Shown here: piece by piece, positions 12,663 through 23,161 of the stretch | How positions within the stretch are numbered: the first letter of the stretch is position 1 | How the letters are laid out: each line of letters opens with the position of its first letter | From: Mesodorylaimus sp. YZB2_4 | Taxonomy: Eukaryota > Nematoda > Enoplea > Dorylaimida > Dorylaimidae | NCBI GenBank assembly: GCA_030248295.1 | Contig: JASANH010000606.1 | Span: 992,001-1,056,000 of the forward strand | Direction of reading: 5' to 3' | Length of the DNA: 64,000 bases | The notes under the pieces: generated by a model | The model's database searches: none | What the model saw: the letters and a program-made list of their open reading frames with translations, nothing else | Told to the model about the DNA's origin: nothing | Program-made: the position numbers and the translations under genes

Positions 12663-13735
12663 ATGGATGGCCCCCAGCCCGGGGAATCAGAAGGACAGCC
12701 AAGGCCAGTGACGCTCGAGCCACTGACCAAGTGGTGCCAACGATTTACAGCCGACGGCAGCGGGCATCGAATGACAACGAAAGAGTACGAGGTGATCCGG
12801 GCGGCTCCGCTGCCACCACTGTGCGACTCGTTCCAAACGCACGCGGCGCTCAACCGATACGTCAACATCCATCTGATCGACCAGACACGGGTGCGACTGA
12901 GTGACGGGCTGACCCCCGACTACATCCACGCCAACTGGGTCGAAGGCTACAAGACGCCCAACGCCTACATTCTCACTCAGGTAAGGGGCGCCAAGGAAGA
13001 TTATCCCAGGGGCGAGCACTCCCCCATTTTAGGCGCCAACCGAGTCGTCTCTCAAAGATTACTGGCGCATGATATGGCAAGAGAAAGCGCAAGTGATCGT
13101 TTGCCTGACAGCGTTGAAAGAAAAGGGCGCCGCCAAAGCCGAGCTCTTCTTCCCGACGAATAGCGAGATGCCGTTCCGAGCTGGTCCGTTGCGTGTGATC
13201 CTGATGGGCGTGAAAGACTTTGCCCCTCGGCGCATCACCGTCCTGCACCTCAAGATCTACTGCTGGTTTGGCAAGAGTGGCAACGAGCGAGACATTTCCA
13301 TGGTCTTCTACGGCGACTGGCCGGATCGGGCGGTGAGTGGGCTCGTGTCTCCCATCCTCGGCCCACCAGCCAGAGGTCTCCGTTGTGCAGGTGCCCACGG
13401 ACGCTGCCGAGTTCGTTGACTTGCTGTCGGCGGTGGAGCACCTACGAGGGACGGCGTTGCGCTCGGCCAAGAACCGACCTTCGAAGGATTGGAGATCGCC
13501 GGTCGTTGTCAACTGCAGCGCCGGTGTCGGCCGGTCGGCGACGTTCGTGGCGTGCCAAGCTGAAATCGAGAGGTTGCGCGATACCGGAGCCATCGACCCG
13601 CAAGGAACGGTGCGGCGTCTGCGGAATCAACGCTGCGGTGCAGTCCAGAATTACGTCCAGTATACGTTCATCTGCCGCGTGATCATGGAGGCGGCCCGTC
13701 GATACGTCTTCCCAAAGGATGCCAGTCGGAAGTGA
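12663..13735 (+). CDS. Protein tyrosine phosphatase domain protein with a variant signature
   Basis: Three exons (12663-12980, 13033-13332, 13391-13735; introns of 52 and 58 bp) give 320 residues, almost all one classical PTP domain. Family motifs are in order: LNRYVNI and DYIHANWVEGY (substrate loop), YWRMIW, the WPD loop (GDWPDRAVP), the P-loop C-x5-R at 13514-13534, and the C-terminal QNYVQYTF. The P-loop reads VVNCSAGVGRSA where the family has VHCSAGVGRTG, so the His before the catalytic Cys is Asn. Cys, Arg and the WPD Asp are all kept, so activity is possible but may be altered. No signal peptide or membrane segment is present. The start ATG lies inside the right inverted repeat of the element upstream, and the frame stays open further upstream, so the true start or an upstream exon is uncertain. 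Confidence 0.82.
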
Positions 13736-13967
13736 TCTGCGTCGACCCTGCATGTTTGACGATCTATATGTTCTTTTTCGACATTTTCTCGCGAGTCTGA
13801 CTGACCTTGTGGTGTCTGCACAGAAACGTGTGAAGGGCCAAATGTTAGTCGCGTGAGAGATTTATCTGCTGAAGCTCTATTTCGCTGCCTTTTAGCGTAG
13901 GTAACTTTAGTCAAGACAGGTCATTTACAAGTGGCCGAGACACATGACTTTGTTACAGCAGCCAGGG

Positions 13968-14127
13968 TCGTGGCCTAGCGGGTCAAGGCGTCTGCCTCTC
14001 CGCTGGGTGCGCACTTACGGGGGATGGTTCGACTCCCGCTTCGGTACAAAATGATTGTCAAATATGTGTTCCTTAGCCCTAAAGTGCGCTGTATAGTGCT
14101 TGGCTATGGATAAAGTATGACATGACA
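13968..14127 (+). repeat. tRNA-derived SINE, copy 2
   Basis: This is the second full copy of the family at 8136-8291. The A box is TGGCCTAGCGGGTCAAGGCG (from 13971) and the B box is a perfect GGTTCGACTCC (14026-14036). The shared body runs through TGTGTTCC, AAGTGCGCTGTATAG and TTGGCTATGG to AGTATGACAT. It sits between the phosphatase and MPS1 genes. Confidence 0.78.
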
Positions 14128-14499
14128 TGGCATCTCGCCACAACCTTACAGACCCAACGCATGTTCCCGAACGGACAGGCTTGAGCTAGGCGCACTGAGC
14201 TGTTCATAGTCGGTCACATACAAATACAGTTCGCAGCCAGCTATACACCCACTCCCGTCACACCACAATCGAGTATGCCGTTCTACGCCATTTCAAGAAG
14301 ACAGCAATTTGCTAGTAAATACTGAACACTATGAACGCAGTTATGTTGATGAGAAACCTTGCCCATTCTCAAAAAACCCCAGAAAACTAAAACCTGATCT
14401 CTTTGACAGAGCCATCCCGTTTATCACCTTGTTTCATTTGATCGAGCGCGGCCTTAAACAAAGCAACTGTAACACCCCTTACGAACGGATTGTGTATAA
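14128..14499. other. Intergenic between SINE copy 2 and the end of MPS1
   Basis: I see no gene here. The stretch lies between a SINE and the apparent stop codon of the leftward kinase gene at 14500, and probably contains its 3' UTR. Confidence 0.35.
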
Positions 14500-17400
14500 C
14501 TAGGGAGCTCCCTGACACACTCTAATCCAGCTTAGGGAAAGATCTAGCCAGTACTTACCCCGCCCTTGAACAGTAAAAAGAGCGCTCACCTTGATCAGCC
14601 TCGCTCCAGTCCTGGGCGTCGACTTGCCTATGGTCTCGGCCAACGAAAGCAGATTACCGTCGCTGACACTCGCAGACGCTGCCGTGCTGACTAAAAAGAA
14701 AAAAATCGTCAAAATACACTAACAGGGAATATCTAACAGTTTTACCGCCAGTAGTCTTGGAATATGGATGGTTGAGTAATTCATCGATGCTGGCTCGTTT
14801 CTTCGGCTCTCGTTCGAGGCACCGTTTCATAACGTTGACAACATTCAGATCAACCACGGGAGGGAATGAAATCACATGTTTTTTGTTCATGACGGCTGCC
14901 ATTTTGGCCATCGGGTTGCGAATATCTTGAAACGGGGTCTTACCATAAACCATATTGTACAGAATGCAACCAAGGGACCACACGTCGCTTTTCACGCTAA
15001 CCTGAAAGAATCAGATCAAACTAAGATAAAGAGTAGGGAAGACATACGAGGTTCATACCCTCAGTTTCATATCGTCTATGTCGCCACCACTTTCCACGTA
15101 CGACACAGCTTCAGGACTCATGTAGTTCAAAGTACCCATCTGACACTCCCGTGTCACGGACGTCTTATTTGCAGGAACTGCGTTGGCGATACCGAAATCG
15201 ATCAGCTTCAGATTGCCAGCCACCAAAAGGAAGTTGGCTGGTTTCAAATCCGAGTGAACGATACCTGATAAGAGCATTAGATAGAGATCGGACACCAAAT
15301 TCAGGAGTCCAGCACTTACCTTCTTGATGTATTACTTGCACAGCTTTCAACATTTCCAACCAGTAAAATGCGACCATCTGGTCAGGCAACTTGCCGCTTT
15401 GACGGCTTTTAAATAACGAAGCCAAATCCGTATCGCCTTTTTCCATCACCACGTACAATCGTTGCTCACCCTCCAAATATTCGTAATCGTACATGCGAAC
15501 GACCCGATTCGGATGCTTCTGTAAACGTTTCAATAAAGCAATCTCGTTCAGATATGACGACACGACCATGGAATCAGCCTCCGACAAGTCCACCCGCTTG
15601 ACCGCCAAACATTGCTTCCCGGCTTCGTCATAGACTTGATATACCTGACAGCAGAATTGGCACAATGCACACTATCTGCGGTTCGAAGCTGGCATAACAA
15701 AGCATACCTGACTCGAACCTCCTCTGCCGATCTGGTTCAGAATTCGATACTGATGACAATTAATTACGAAGTATTGATCACTCTCAGACGCGGGCGAAAG
15801 TACTGCAGGAGCCACAGGAGGTGGTGCCAAAGACACTGAAGTCGGTGCGACCACGCTGAAAACGCAAACTAGGCTAACGTCAGCTAAACCACAACACAAT
15901 CATGCTCCACGAGAGTGCTTGACTGGTTCGATAGGAGAGTACGCCCCTGGCCATGAAGTGACCTATTGCCCGAAGTGGGTGCTGAGCTATCTTATTTCAG
16001 ATACATTTAAATAGTGTCCTCAGTTCCGGCTGCTTGGAAACAGATGCTTAGTCAAAGTGGTGAGGTGCCATATGTGAACATGGAACTGAAACCAAGCTTT
16101 GCCGATGGTGGGAAAGAACGCTGCATCGCATCCAGGCGGAATGTTCCAGCTGGTGTGAACTACGCCCGACAGTTATGGCATGGTCTTGGTCAATGATATG
16201 GACGCTGCAAAACGAGTTAGGGGTACCGAACAAGATTAAATGGTTTCAACTTAAAGCCCTACACCGAATCTTAGCTGCTCCCTCCAAGCTTTACTTGTGG
16301 GGAGTGTATGAGTCCCCAGAATGCTACGCGTGTGGAGCGGAATCGGATACGCTGCAGCATACGTTAGTCTTGTGTCCGAGATCAAGCGCAGTTTGGTCTG
16401 GGGTTCTACAGGATTTTGAGACACGAACTGGTGAAATTAGCATGGACAACGGACTACCTATTGTTTGGTTTTGTAACTAAGGAACTTCCACATGCAGTTA
16501 GAAAAAGGCTCACTGTTGCCCTTCCAGCAGAGTAGTACATTTACTCCCACAGACGGTGCCACTCTTTCATGTTCTCTTCAGCGGGATACTCGCTTGTGTT
16601 GAAGCGCTTCCTTTAGTATCAATGGCATGCTGCTCAATCCCTCAAGCAGCTGCAACAATTTCAAGAAGTGTGGCAATAGTATTTGTAGTGCGTGCATTTG
16701 TGTGTGCAGCCCCTCTTTCTTCTCCCTTACTGTACAGTGTGTCATTTACACTTTACACACTTTCTCTCCTCTATGTGTCATTTAGTACATGTTCTTTATT
16801 TCCCTACTAATAAAAAAAATTGCCAAAAAAACAATAATGCTCCCGAATTGCCGTCTTATTTTGTACTATGCAGAACAAGTATTGCCAAGGCCAGGATGCC
16901 AAGGGGGAGGGACTTTGACCAGGGAATAGTTTCCTACATTCATATGTACATGGTACAGAACAGTTCCGTCCCTGTTTCCATACCCAAAAACATACCTGCT
17001 TTTGAGAGACGTTTTCGAAGATTTTCCCGGCGGAATGGTCTCGCCGTGCTTGATGGAATTCATGAGAGCATCGACATTGCACAGAGGAACACCTCTGAAA
17101 ATAAAACGTGCATGGCTGAGCTCACGATAAGATAGAGAAAACCGCGTACTCCTTCCGTGTCATGTAACCACTATCAAAAGAGGAGAATTGTGCAAGAGTA
17201 CCAGCATTGGCCGACAGATTCGCTGCTTCTCCTGCGGCCGAGCTGAATGGAGAAATCGCATGTGGCCCTTGAATCAAAGTGAATATAACACGCGCGTGCT
17301 TACCTTCCTCCAACAGCTGACGACGGTATCGACTCTGGCGGCGCCACTTGATGCCGTTGGTCGGTTGACACAGGCTGAGCTGAAACAGACAAACATACCG

Positions 17401-17751
17401 TCAGTTTTCAGAAGCACTACACGACACAGGTACAGAGAGGCAGACCAATTTCGAGCCTCTCTAACAGACAGCAGCCTGATAGCTTGTGCAAACTCACACG
17501 AAGCAGACAACTTACTTTTTGTTTTGCGCTTTTCCTCTAATTTCCGTTGGAAGGCTTGGAAATTGGTTTCCCGACGCCGTTGCCTCTGACTAGAATATAT
17601 CGACCGCGAATTCACTGCAGCGGCAGGTCCGACCACTACAAATACATAGTAGCTAATTACTACTGTTGAAAGCAGTAAAGATGCCTTTCTTACATTTGTC
17701 TGAGTCGGATCTAGAATCCGTTTCATTTCCTTCTTCAAGTGTTTCGTCCAT
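14500..17751 (-). CDS. mps1: MPS1/TTK dual-specificity spindle-checkpoint kinase
   Basis: MPS1 phosphorylates kinetochore MELT motifs to start the spindle checkpoint. Ten exons join in phase: 17694-17751, 17516-17635, 17304-17379, 17126-17242, 16996-17094, 15708-15855, 15320-15644, 15059-15264, 14746-15001 and 14500-14690, for about 531 residues. The kinase fills roughly residues 190-465: glycine loop GRGGSSQV, catalytic Lys in [16 protein letters not shown] (HSD in place of HRD is typical of TTK), DFG in [19 protein letters not shown], then [11 protein letters not shown] and YGKTPFQ. The start ATG at 17751 is chosen over 17756 because only its frame stays open and in phase with later exons. 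The first 190 residues look disordered, and no TPR domain is seen. The end of the last exon is uncertain because a GTGAGC donor at 14589 could lead to a further exon. Confidence 0.9.
16160..16480 (+). mobile_element. Fragment of a non-LTR (LINE) retrotransposon, RT C-terminal zinc region
   Basis: The frame ending at 16480 encodes the region C-terminal to a LINE reverse transcriptase: [12 protein letters not shown], then [16 protein letters not shown], then [11 protein letters not shown] with a following Trp. This C-x2-C-...-H-x3-C pattern is the zf-RVT motif. No polymerase core (YADD) is found nearby, so it is a truncated remnant. It lies antisense inside the 1.1 kb fifth intron of MPS1. Confidence 0.7.
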
Positions 17752-20700
17752 TGCATTGTTCGGCTTTAAGCACCTTGACGAAAATCAGTGAGTTTAGTGA
17801 GTTTCGACAGAAGGACACCATTGACTGTGTTTACAGGCAGAACAGAAGAGCGGAGAATTTCAACCTTTCTAACGTGACCCGCCTTTCTTGCAGGCCAAGT
17901 CGAGGGAAGACATAACACTTTAGAAAGACTGCTATCTGGACAAAAGGAGAAAAATGAGTTATAGGAGGAAATTAAAGCAAAGGTTAATGTACGTATGTGT
18001 CCATACTTGGACCTAGGGGCTTTCATAGGGATATATGTGAGGAATTTATACAGAACAGTTTCACTTGCAAACCTACCAAACATTGACGGATAGTGCTAGA
18101 AAGCTAACAGGTGCTCTAGCTCGCCTTGGAAAACCCACGAGTGAAAAAGTCCACTAAGCCCACCAACAGGCCATGACAAAAAACATGTTTACATACATAA
18201 TCAGCCTACATCCCATTCAATGTCCTCTGCTCAACCTACCTCTGCTTTTCATCCTTGGACCTTGTTGATGAAACTTCTAGCGACGCCATGGGTGCAAGAT
18301 CAAGACCAAATTCCCCCGAACCAAAGTTATTGAAGCCTAAACTGATACAATGTCTTTTCCTCGGATAAAACACAAAACACCCAAACCCCTCAAGCAAAGA
18401 AAAAAATAAAATAAAAATTTGACGGGAGAACTGGGCAACAGACGCTTGCGGAGAAGAAGGTAAAGACAAACGTTACTTGTCGGCCTACAGTACACTCAGA
18501 AGCGGGAAGTTTGAAATTAAGGCATTTTTGGCGGTGGGGCCGGGATGCAGCTAGAATCAGCAAGATCTGGCGGATTTTTTGTATTGTTGGCGGATTCTGG
18601 CGGACTGGTATGATAGTTAGCCTTGTGCGACCATTCTTGAAACCAGGAATACGGCGCTCCCGTTTTGGGCGCTCAGCTGGGCCATCTGCGCACCACTTTA
18701 TCGCCGCGCGGATGGGGCGGCTGCGCGGTCATTTTAGTGACCAGAGCTGGGCCAGCCCGGACTGGCATGTGGCGTATGGGGCTGCAGCCTGTAGGGATGG
18801 AGGGACTTTTCTTTAATAGTGGCAAAGAGCGCCTAGCGGGTAGAATGTAATTTTTCAAGCAAAGGCCCTGTACTCTACCTCTTTTAAGTTTTGATGAAGC
18901 GCCAAGGAAGGCGCGCTGAAAATTAAAGTGTGCTTTGTAAACTCCCGCCAAAATTATGGAGAACTACCGAAGTAGAAGAAATTTAATACCGTGACGTTTT
19001 TTTAGACATTCGCCCTTTGAATTCGTTATTACAGTACAATATTAAAATGCAGTTTAAAAATTCAATATGCTCAATATGCCTTTTCCGTTGTTTAGCCTAC
19101 ACATGACATCTGCTGCTGCATTCACAGCCGGTTTTTTATGAGTGCGCTCATAATCTATTTCACTTAACGGCAGCATGATCAATCTGCGAAATTGTGAACA
19201 GTCTCACGATTGAATTGGAGATCACCATCACAAACTACCTATTCGACCTGAATCTTACAATTAGCTGAACAACATGAGCAAGCGCGGGAGCATGTATGGG
19301 CGAGGTCCAGATGCCTGGAGTCAAGGGACTTAGAATATTGTACGCCGCGCCGTATGCGCCGCCTTTTCTTGATTTGTTGATGAAGTTGTATTTGTAGCTA
19401 CTCTTTGCAAATAGAATATGCGAAAATGACACCTGCTAAAGATACGTAAATCACAGGTTTTCTCATAAGCCCATCATCTTTCGGGTACTTGTCTTTTCCC
19501 TCATATTGCAGGGGCAGGCGTGAAATGCACACGGGGACTGTTGACAGCCTTTTTAAGGGGGAATTCTGAGAAATCAAATGGATTTTCGTCCGTCATATAA
19601 CAGACTTTGAATTAATAGGTGGATGGGACTGAACGCATTTTCTCTATTTCTTTCGGAACCTTCTGGTGTTAAGTTATTGTTTCTTAATTCGAAAACTTCG
19701 ACGTCGTGGAAAAATAAAACTCTCTTCATCTGGCACTTTCACCCATGGCTATATGTGCTCACAAAGTATAGCAACGGTTTTACCACATGACAAACAACCC
19801 AGTTCTGCGTCCTAAAATGTGGGCTTCGATGGGCCAGCAGCGCGGCGCAAAATGGAAGCAACGCTGGCCCAGCTGTGCGTCGAAATTCGGAGCAAAATAT
19901 ACCTCTTGAAACAGCAAGCCCTTTTTCTAATCGTAAGACTGATGAGGCAGTTTTGTCCTCGCCTTATGATCTGAAGGTCAATTATGCGAGGGGGCAAGGA
20001 AGGTGAGCGCAATTAAGACCGTATGCCTGCCTATCTGGCAACAAATTCATAGTTCTGCTCACAAATCAGTCGGTGCTGTAAAATCACAGTTCTTGGCCCA
20101 TTCTTCTCACTCGCTCTTTGCATAACAGGGCGTCCTTCCGTCCTTCCAGTCCCCTCTCACCCGCCACTAGTCCGCCTCAGCTGCTTACTCGATATTGCCA
20201 AGGTAAAGGCTCGCTGCAAAGAGGTATTGTGCGTTGTATATAATGCTGGGCTTTCAAAGCGCCCAAAGAATTTGCCTCCTCACATTCGGCTGGCGGGTGT
20301 GATGTGTGATGTTTCTCAGAGAGCTGTGCCCACTTTTTTAAAACTCGAAATGAAATTTGAAATGTCGCCTTTCCAGTCCGGCTGTGCTAATAGCTTGAAA
20401 TAGCAGCTTCTGACAAATTGTACCTGGCTAGAGACAGCGGTGATACCTGCAGGACTGTCTTGGTATCGACTAGGTCACTGTTCAGCTAACCAGGAATAAA
20501 TTTCGGACTGGGCAAGAGTGCACGGCAATAAGACACGCCCAACGGTTTGCGAACCCTGCGTTCATTGACTGCTCCTCGGGGTCGGTGTTTTTCTCCAAGA
20601 CGCATACCAACCACAAAGCGATTTACAGCCGAGTCACGTCATCAGCAAAACTTTAAGGGGCAAATACTGTAGCCCTTCTTCAACCCCTCCGGGGCCAGGT

Positions 20701-21525
20701 GGGCCCGTTTCGTTAACTGGCTGCTGAATGGCTATCGCTGCCAAAACTACAGTTTGGAGTTTCTTTCTCGGAAAGATTCTTTAAAAATTTTTTGTGGGCC
20801 GAAGCCCGTTTGCCTATTGCCGGCCAGCAGTCACCTTATAAGCAAGGCTGTGCGGAGACCGGCACACACAGCAGCGTCCTTCTGCGCTTTTCCTTTTCTT
20901 AGCTTTAGTTAGGGCCAGTTGGAAAAAGCAGAAACCAAAAAAGAAGCTTTGACAAATTACACGCAGAGAAAAATCCCTGACCTCTTTGAGGAATGAATAA
21001 CACTGTACATGTGCATGTAGTGTTCGTATAATGGCGTTGATAAACTGTAAATACTCGGTGGGGAGCCTATTCTGTTGTACCCTTACAGTAGGGAAGTTTT
21101 TTGTCAAACATCGGATAGCAGCAACCTCGGTTAACGACAACTCTTTTGGCGGTCCCGAGCTGTTGCTGTAAAGCGAGTTCGACTGTTCTGTAGATGATTT
21201 GGTTTTATAGATTATTGCTGGTATTTGTTGTCACGAAGGCATTTGACTTCGTGACTGGCTCTGATTAAACGGATGTATAGTACAGCATGACGACAACCCC
21301 AATCGAATTACCAGAGTCATATCAAAGCTCCCGCTTCAACATGATATGCAGGTACTACATGCTTATTGCAATCAAGACAGGCTTACCATGTGTGCGCGGA
21401 AAGTTTTGTCGGAAATAAGAAAAAAGAATTTATTCGTTTGCTGTTCTAATTATTGTTGAATGTGAGTAATATTCTTTTGGCTATTATCAGTCAATTATCT
21501 AAAAGAGAAACATTAGTTTCAGAGG
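17752..21525. other. Gene-poor interval of 3.8 kb
   Basis: I find no exon chain here. The right end must hold the promoter of the S20 gene and the left end that of MPS1. A diverged inverted pair of short GC-rich blocks (about 18664-18725 and 19822-19890) is the only repeat structure noticed. Short open frames on both strands show no domain and no consistent splice phase. Confidence 0.4.
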
Positions 21526-22947
21526 ATGGTAAGCCCGTCTTTAGTCGTTTAGCTTTAGTTTCTCTTGTGCAGCAGTATGGAAACTGAATGGGGCTCGGTG
21601 AAATTTTTTGTTTCAGGCGTATCAAAAGGAGAAAGGTTTAGAAGAACCAACCCAAGTTCATCGGATTCGTATCACGTTGACGTCTCGTAATGTGAAATCA
21701 TTGGAGAAAGGTAAGAAGAGGGCATGGTTTCAGGTGAACTTGTTAGTGAATATGACGACAGCTTTGCCTTGGAACTGATGCGTGCCTGCAGTGCTGTTTA
21801 TTGAGGCATGCACGTACATAGGTCTACATGCCCACCTCACCGTCTTGTTTGAGCTGGAGCTGTTCTGTAGCCAGCATGTAGCCGCGGCGAGGGTCTTGGA
21901 TTTTTTAATGCGTAGTTTGGCTATTTAACCTCACGCAATTTGGGTGCTTCTGCAATTTGGAATCATTTCACATTTATCTAAAGCCTGTACATCTCTTCGT
22001 CTTGTTACTAGCCCGCTTTCTGTGACATGCAGCCCATCATCCCAATCTGCTGATTAACGGAATTCTTTTTGGCCTCCAAAATATCGAGATTTTGTCTCAA
22101 TCGCCTCTTTTCAGTCTGTCGTGAATTGGTTCGTGGGGCGAAGGAGAAAGAATTGATCGTCAAAGGCCCAGTGAGGATGCCCACGAAAACATTGCGCATT
22201 ACGTGCCGCAAAACGCCATGCGGTGAAGGTAGTAAGACGTGGGATCGCTTTCAAATGCGTATTCACAAGCGAATCATCAATTTGCACAGCCCGTCCGAAA
22301 TTCTTAAGCAGATCGTAAGTATAGTTTTTGTGTCGAAAGTATGTGTGGGACACGCATCAACAGAAGAGAGCCAAAAAGGACCTTGGTAACGAGAGGCACC
22401 TAAAATTTCAAAAATTCCCATATTTCAGCAAAAGCAGGTGCATGAGAGACATTGCATAATATCTAACCTGACCTGTTGCCTGCGTCCCTTACGTCACAAG
22501 GCATAACGTCCATTTTCACGAATCTGAAGTATCGTTTCAATGGGGTATCGATAGATGTCACAAAAACCACAGACAAACAGGCCAGACCAAGGGAATATAA
22601 TGCACCTTTACCCGTCTCCTCTTACCCCTCCTGACAGATTTTTTGCGAGGGGGAATGTCGATTTGTACTTCCAAGCAGATACTTGGCGACTGTTCCTATA
22701 TACCTGATTCAGGAGGGTCTCGATCACGTAAGTATAGCCGTCAGCTAGCCGCCTGGAAGTATAATCACCTTCACCCTTGTATTATCGTTGGTGTATCCAG
22801 GGAGATCTTGGTTTTCTGACCTGCTGGAATATCCAATAATCTGTAATGGCGGTTGGGCAAAACGCTGTATTTTCTAATTCATTTTAGACGTCGATTTCCA
22901 TCGAACCAGGCGTTGACGTAGAAGTTACCATCGCTGATTCCGATTAA
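21526..22947 (+). CDS. rps20: 40S ribosomal protein S20 (uS10)
   Basis: Four exons (21526-21528, 21617-21710, 22115-22314, 22888-22947) give 118 residues, matching the usual 119. The first coding exon is just the ATG, a layout common in ribosomal protein genes. The protein is nearly identical to animal uS10 over its length: [53 protein letters not shown] core (here [19 protein letters not shown]), [11 protein letters not shown] and [17 protein letters not shown]. It binds the 3' major domain of 18S rRNA in the head of the small subunit. The gene heads a run of four closely spaced same-strand genes (next start 214 bp downstream). Confidence 0.98.
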
Positions 22948-23161
22948 ATCATAGGCGGGGCAGATAAGTTGTTTGGCGAGTCTATTTGAAATGTAAGGTG
23001 GGCGGAGAGAACCATTGTTGCGTTTGTGTTGAAACAATAAAATCGATGATACGGTCTCTGCCTATTTTCCTGACCTTTGATTCCATGACTACTGATTTTG
23101 TGGCTTCCGCCTTCCTTGCAGTGTCGCTGTATATGCTATCTTTTATGAGCGTGATTCGCAG

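Larger units (their letters stand above)
11157..12675. mobile_element. DNA element with terminal inverted repeats and C-rich subterminal repeats
   Basis: The left end (from 11157) reads GGGGCCATCCATAAAGGTCG and continues GACCGCA-like. The right end (about 12650-12675) is its reverse complement with one mismatch over about 26 bp, ending CTTTATGGATGGCCCC. Inside each end are related subterminal blocks: GACCACTT followed by a C run at 11232-11256 and again at 12607-12643, plus several GACCGCA/TGCGGTC and GGTCGACCA motifs. No transposase reading frame is visible in the 1.5 kb interior, so it looks non-autonomous. The flanking bases do not give a clear target-site duplication. The superfamily is unknown. 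The right end runs directly into the first exon of the phosphatase gene. Confidence 0.7.

Noticed and set aside
17752..17756. ATG at 17756 as the MPS1 start
   Set aside because: That frame meets a stop after splicing to the next acceptor. The ATG at 17751 stays open through all later exons.
18236..18951. Short open frames in the gene-poor interval
   Set aside because: None shows a known domain, phase-matched neighbours or start context.
20814..21140. 108-codon minus-strand frame upstream of rps20
   Set aside because: Composition is not protein-like and it overlaps the expected rps20 promoter.
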